In this document: positions 63,328-64,000 of the stretch, one piece after another
Layout: every line of letters begins with the position of its first letter
Numbering within the stretch: the first letter of the stretch is position 1
Assembly: GCA_002838945.1 (NCBI GenBank)
Contig: PGXB01000011.1
Span: 1 to 64,000, forward strand
Direction: 5' to 3'
Length of the DNA stretch: 64,000 nucleotides
Source of the DNA: a candidate division Zixibacteria bacterium HGW-Zixibacteria-1
GTDB taxonomy: Bacteria > Zixibacteria > MSB-5A5 > GN15 > PGXB01
The notes under the pieces: model-generated
Databases searched by the model: none
Told to the model about the DNA's origin: nothing
What the model saw: only the letters and a program-made list of their open reading frames with translations
Position numbers and translations under genes: made by a program

Positions 63328-64000
63328 TGTTGTCTCTTATATTTCGGTAATATTATGGATATTGTGGTGCCTTCGCCGGGTCGGCTGGCAACTTTAATAT
63401 TGCCACCATGTTTTTCGATTATAGACTTAACGACTGCCAGGCCAAGGCCGGTACCGGTGGCTTTGGTGGTGTAGAACGGCTCGAATATTTTTTCGAGCTG
63501 CGCCGGCTCGATACCGCGGCCGAAATCGCGAACGCTAAGCACCACTTTTTCATCGCTGCCTTGAGATACTGAAGCCTCAATAATTGACCCGCTTTCGGAA
63601 GCTTCAGCGGCATTTAAAAACAAATTCAACAAAAGTTGATGCATCTTCTCATAATCACCGCTGATAAAGACGGCCCCGCCGGGACTTACTTTAATGCTAA
63701 CACCCTTGTCCCCGAATTGCGCTTCCAGTTGTCTGGCGGCGGTATTGACCAGCGCCGACATGTCCACCTTGTCGAAACGGATTTCTTTGGGGCGCGCAAA
63801 ATCGAGAAATTCGCCGATGGTCCTGTCCATCCGCTTTATTTCCTTGACGGCGATATCCTTGAATTCGGCCCGGTCCTGAGGAGGCGTGGATTCATCGACC
63901 AGAATTTCAACCGCCCCTTTGATCGAAGCCAGCGGATTTTTTATTTCATGGGCGACACCGGCGGCCAGTTGGCCGACCATAGAAAGCTTGTGTGTCCTCT
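63324..64000 (-). CDS. Sensor histidine kinase, C-terminal part (runs off window)
   Basis: Only the kinase core lies in the window. The H-box is QLAAGVAHEIKNPLASIKGAVE, the N-box LLLNLFLNAAEASESG, and the D/G-boxes VLSVRDFGRGIEPAQ and KATGTGLGLAVVKSIIEKHGG. The frame stays open to the last base (reads ...RTHKLS before the first Met at 63980), so that Met is not the start; sensor and membrane parts lie beyond 64000. It phosphorylates the NtrC-type regulator that follows with an ATGA overlap. Confidence 0.93.
   Translation of the reverse strand, partial: RTHKLSMVGQLAAGVAHEIKNPLASIKGAVEILVDESTPPQDRAEFKDIAVKEIKRMDRTIGEFLDFARPKEIRFDKVDMSALVNTAARQLEAQFGDKGVSIKVSPGGAVFISGDYEKMHQLLLNLFLNAAEASESGSIIEASVSQGSDEKVVLSVRDFGRGIEPAQLEKIFEPFYTTKATGTGLGLAVVKSIIEKHGGNIKVASRPGEGTTISIILPKYKRQQ

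Overview
The window looks like a chromosomal segment of an uncultured Gram-negative bacterium of the FCB group, most like Candidatus Zixibacteria. The reasons are dockerin-type repeats of the form NILDVTYLVSFLYKGG, C-terminal PNPY/PNPF beta-sandwich tails like type IX (FlgD-like) sorting domains, a Gld-type ABC operon, outer-membrane beta-barrels ending in an aromatic residue, and a DUF3417-type glucan phosphorylase. This assignment is inferred from protein style; there is no rRNA in the window. Base composition is moderate throughout except for one clearly AT-rich island at about 29.8-31.6 kb.

Layout. 1-0.5 kb: the right end of an IS3-family element inserted into an outer-membrane protein gene. 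0.5-0.77 kb: a nested palindromic repeat and a terminator. 0.77-6 kb: M29 aminopeptidase, DUF72 protein, lone CheW, and a glycosyltransferase plus MFS pair. 6-14.2 kb: three tandem paralogous secreted proteins of about 860-910 aa, all on the minus strand. 14.5-21 kb: an M16 protease pair (one active, one degenerate) and glucan phosphorylase. 21.2-23.9 kb: PEP carboxykinase and phosphofructokinase. 24-29.8 kb: a threonine/2-amino-3-oxobutyrate cluster with threonine dehydrogenase, an AMP-forming acyl/acetyl-CoA synthetase, an acyl carrier protein and two different Kbl-type alpha-oxoamine synthases.

29.9-31.5 kb: an AT-rich toxin-antitoxin-like pair (HTH-ImmA/IrrE plus a PIN-like DUF4411 protein). 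31.6-34.3 kb: an RLAN, RimK-type ATP-grasp and GNAT-C39 peptidase module, predicted to ligate a peptide or amino-acid tag. 34.4-36.97 kb: a RelA-type zinc-finger-domain/DUF2250 fusion, a SagB-like oxidoreductase and a DUF819 transporter-like protein. 37-41 kb: a large membrane glycosyltransferase-like protein with TPRs, a propeller-transglutaminase and a GYD protein. 41.1-45.3 kb: a tightly coupled Gld-like ABC operon. 45.9-56 kb: large exported proteins with cohesin-like, dockerin-like and caspase-fold domains, a fused E1 alpha/beta 2-oxoacid dehydrogenase, a GNAT protein, tRNA-Thr(CGU) and tRNA-Phe(GAA). 56-64 kb: a small membrane protein, ROK kinase, aminotransferase, a predicted intramembrane glutamic protease, HisS, and an NtrC-type two-component pair whose kinase runs off the window.

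How the genes work together. The central-carbon genes (glgP, pckA, pfkA) suggest glycogen use and a switch between gluconeogenesis and glycolysis. The tdh-synthetase-ACP-kbl-kbl cluster links threonine and glycine to acetyl units, possibly through a carrier protein. The exported proteins point to a surface display system of cell-anchored, dockerin-bearing proteins. The best candidates for poorly described systems are the ACP-linked Kbl cluster, the split RLAN/ATP-grasp/GNAT-peptidase module, and the free-standing RelA zinc-finger domain fused to a winged helix.
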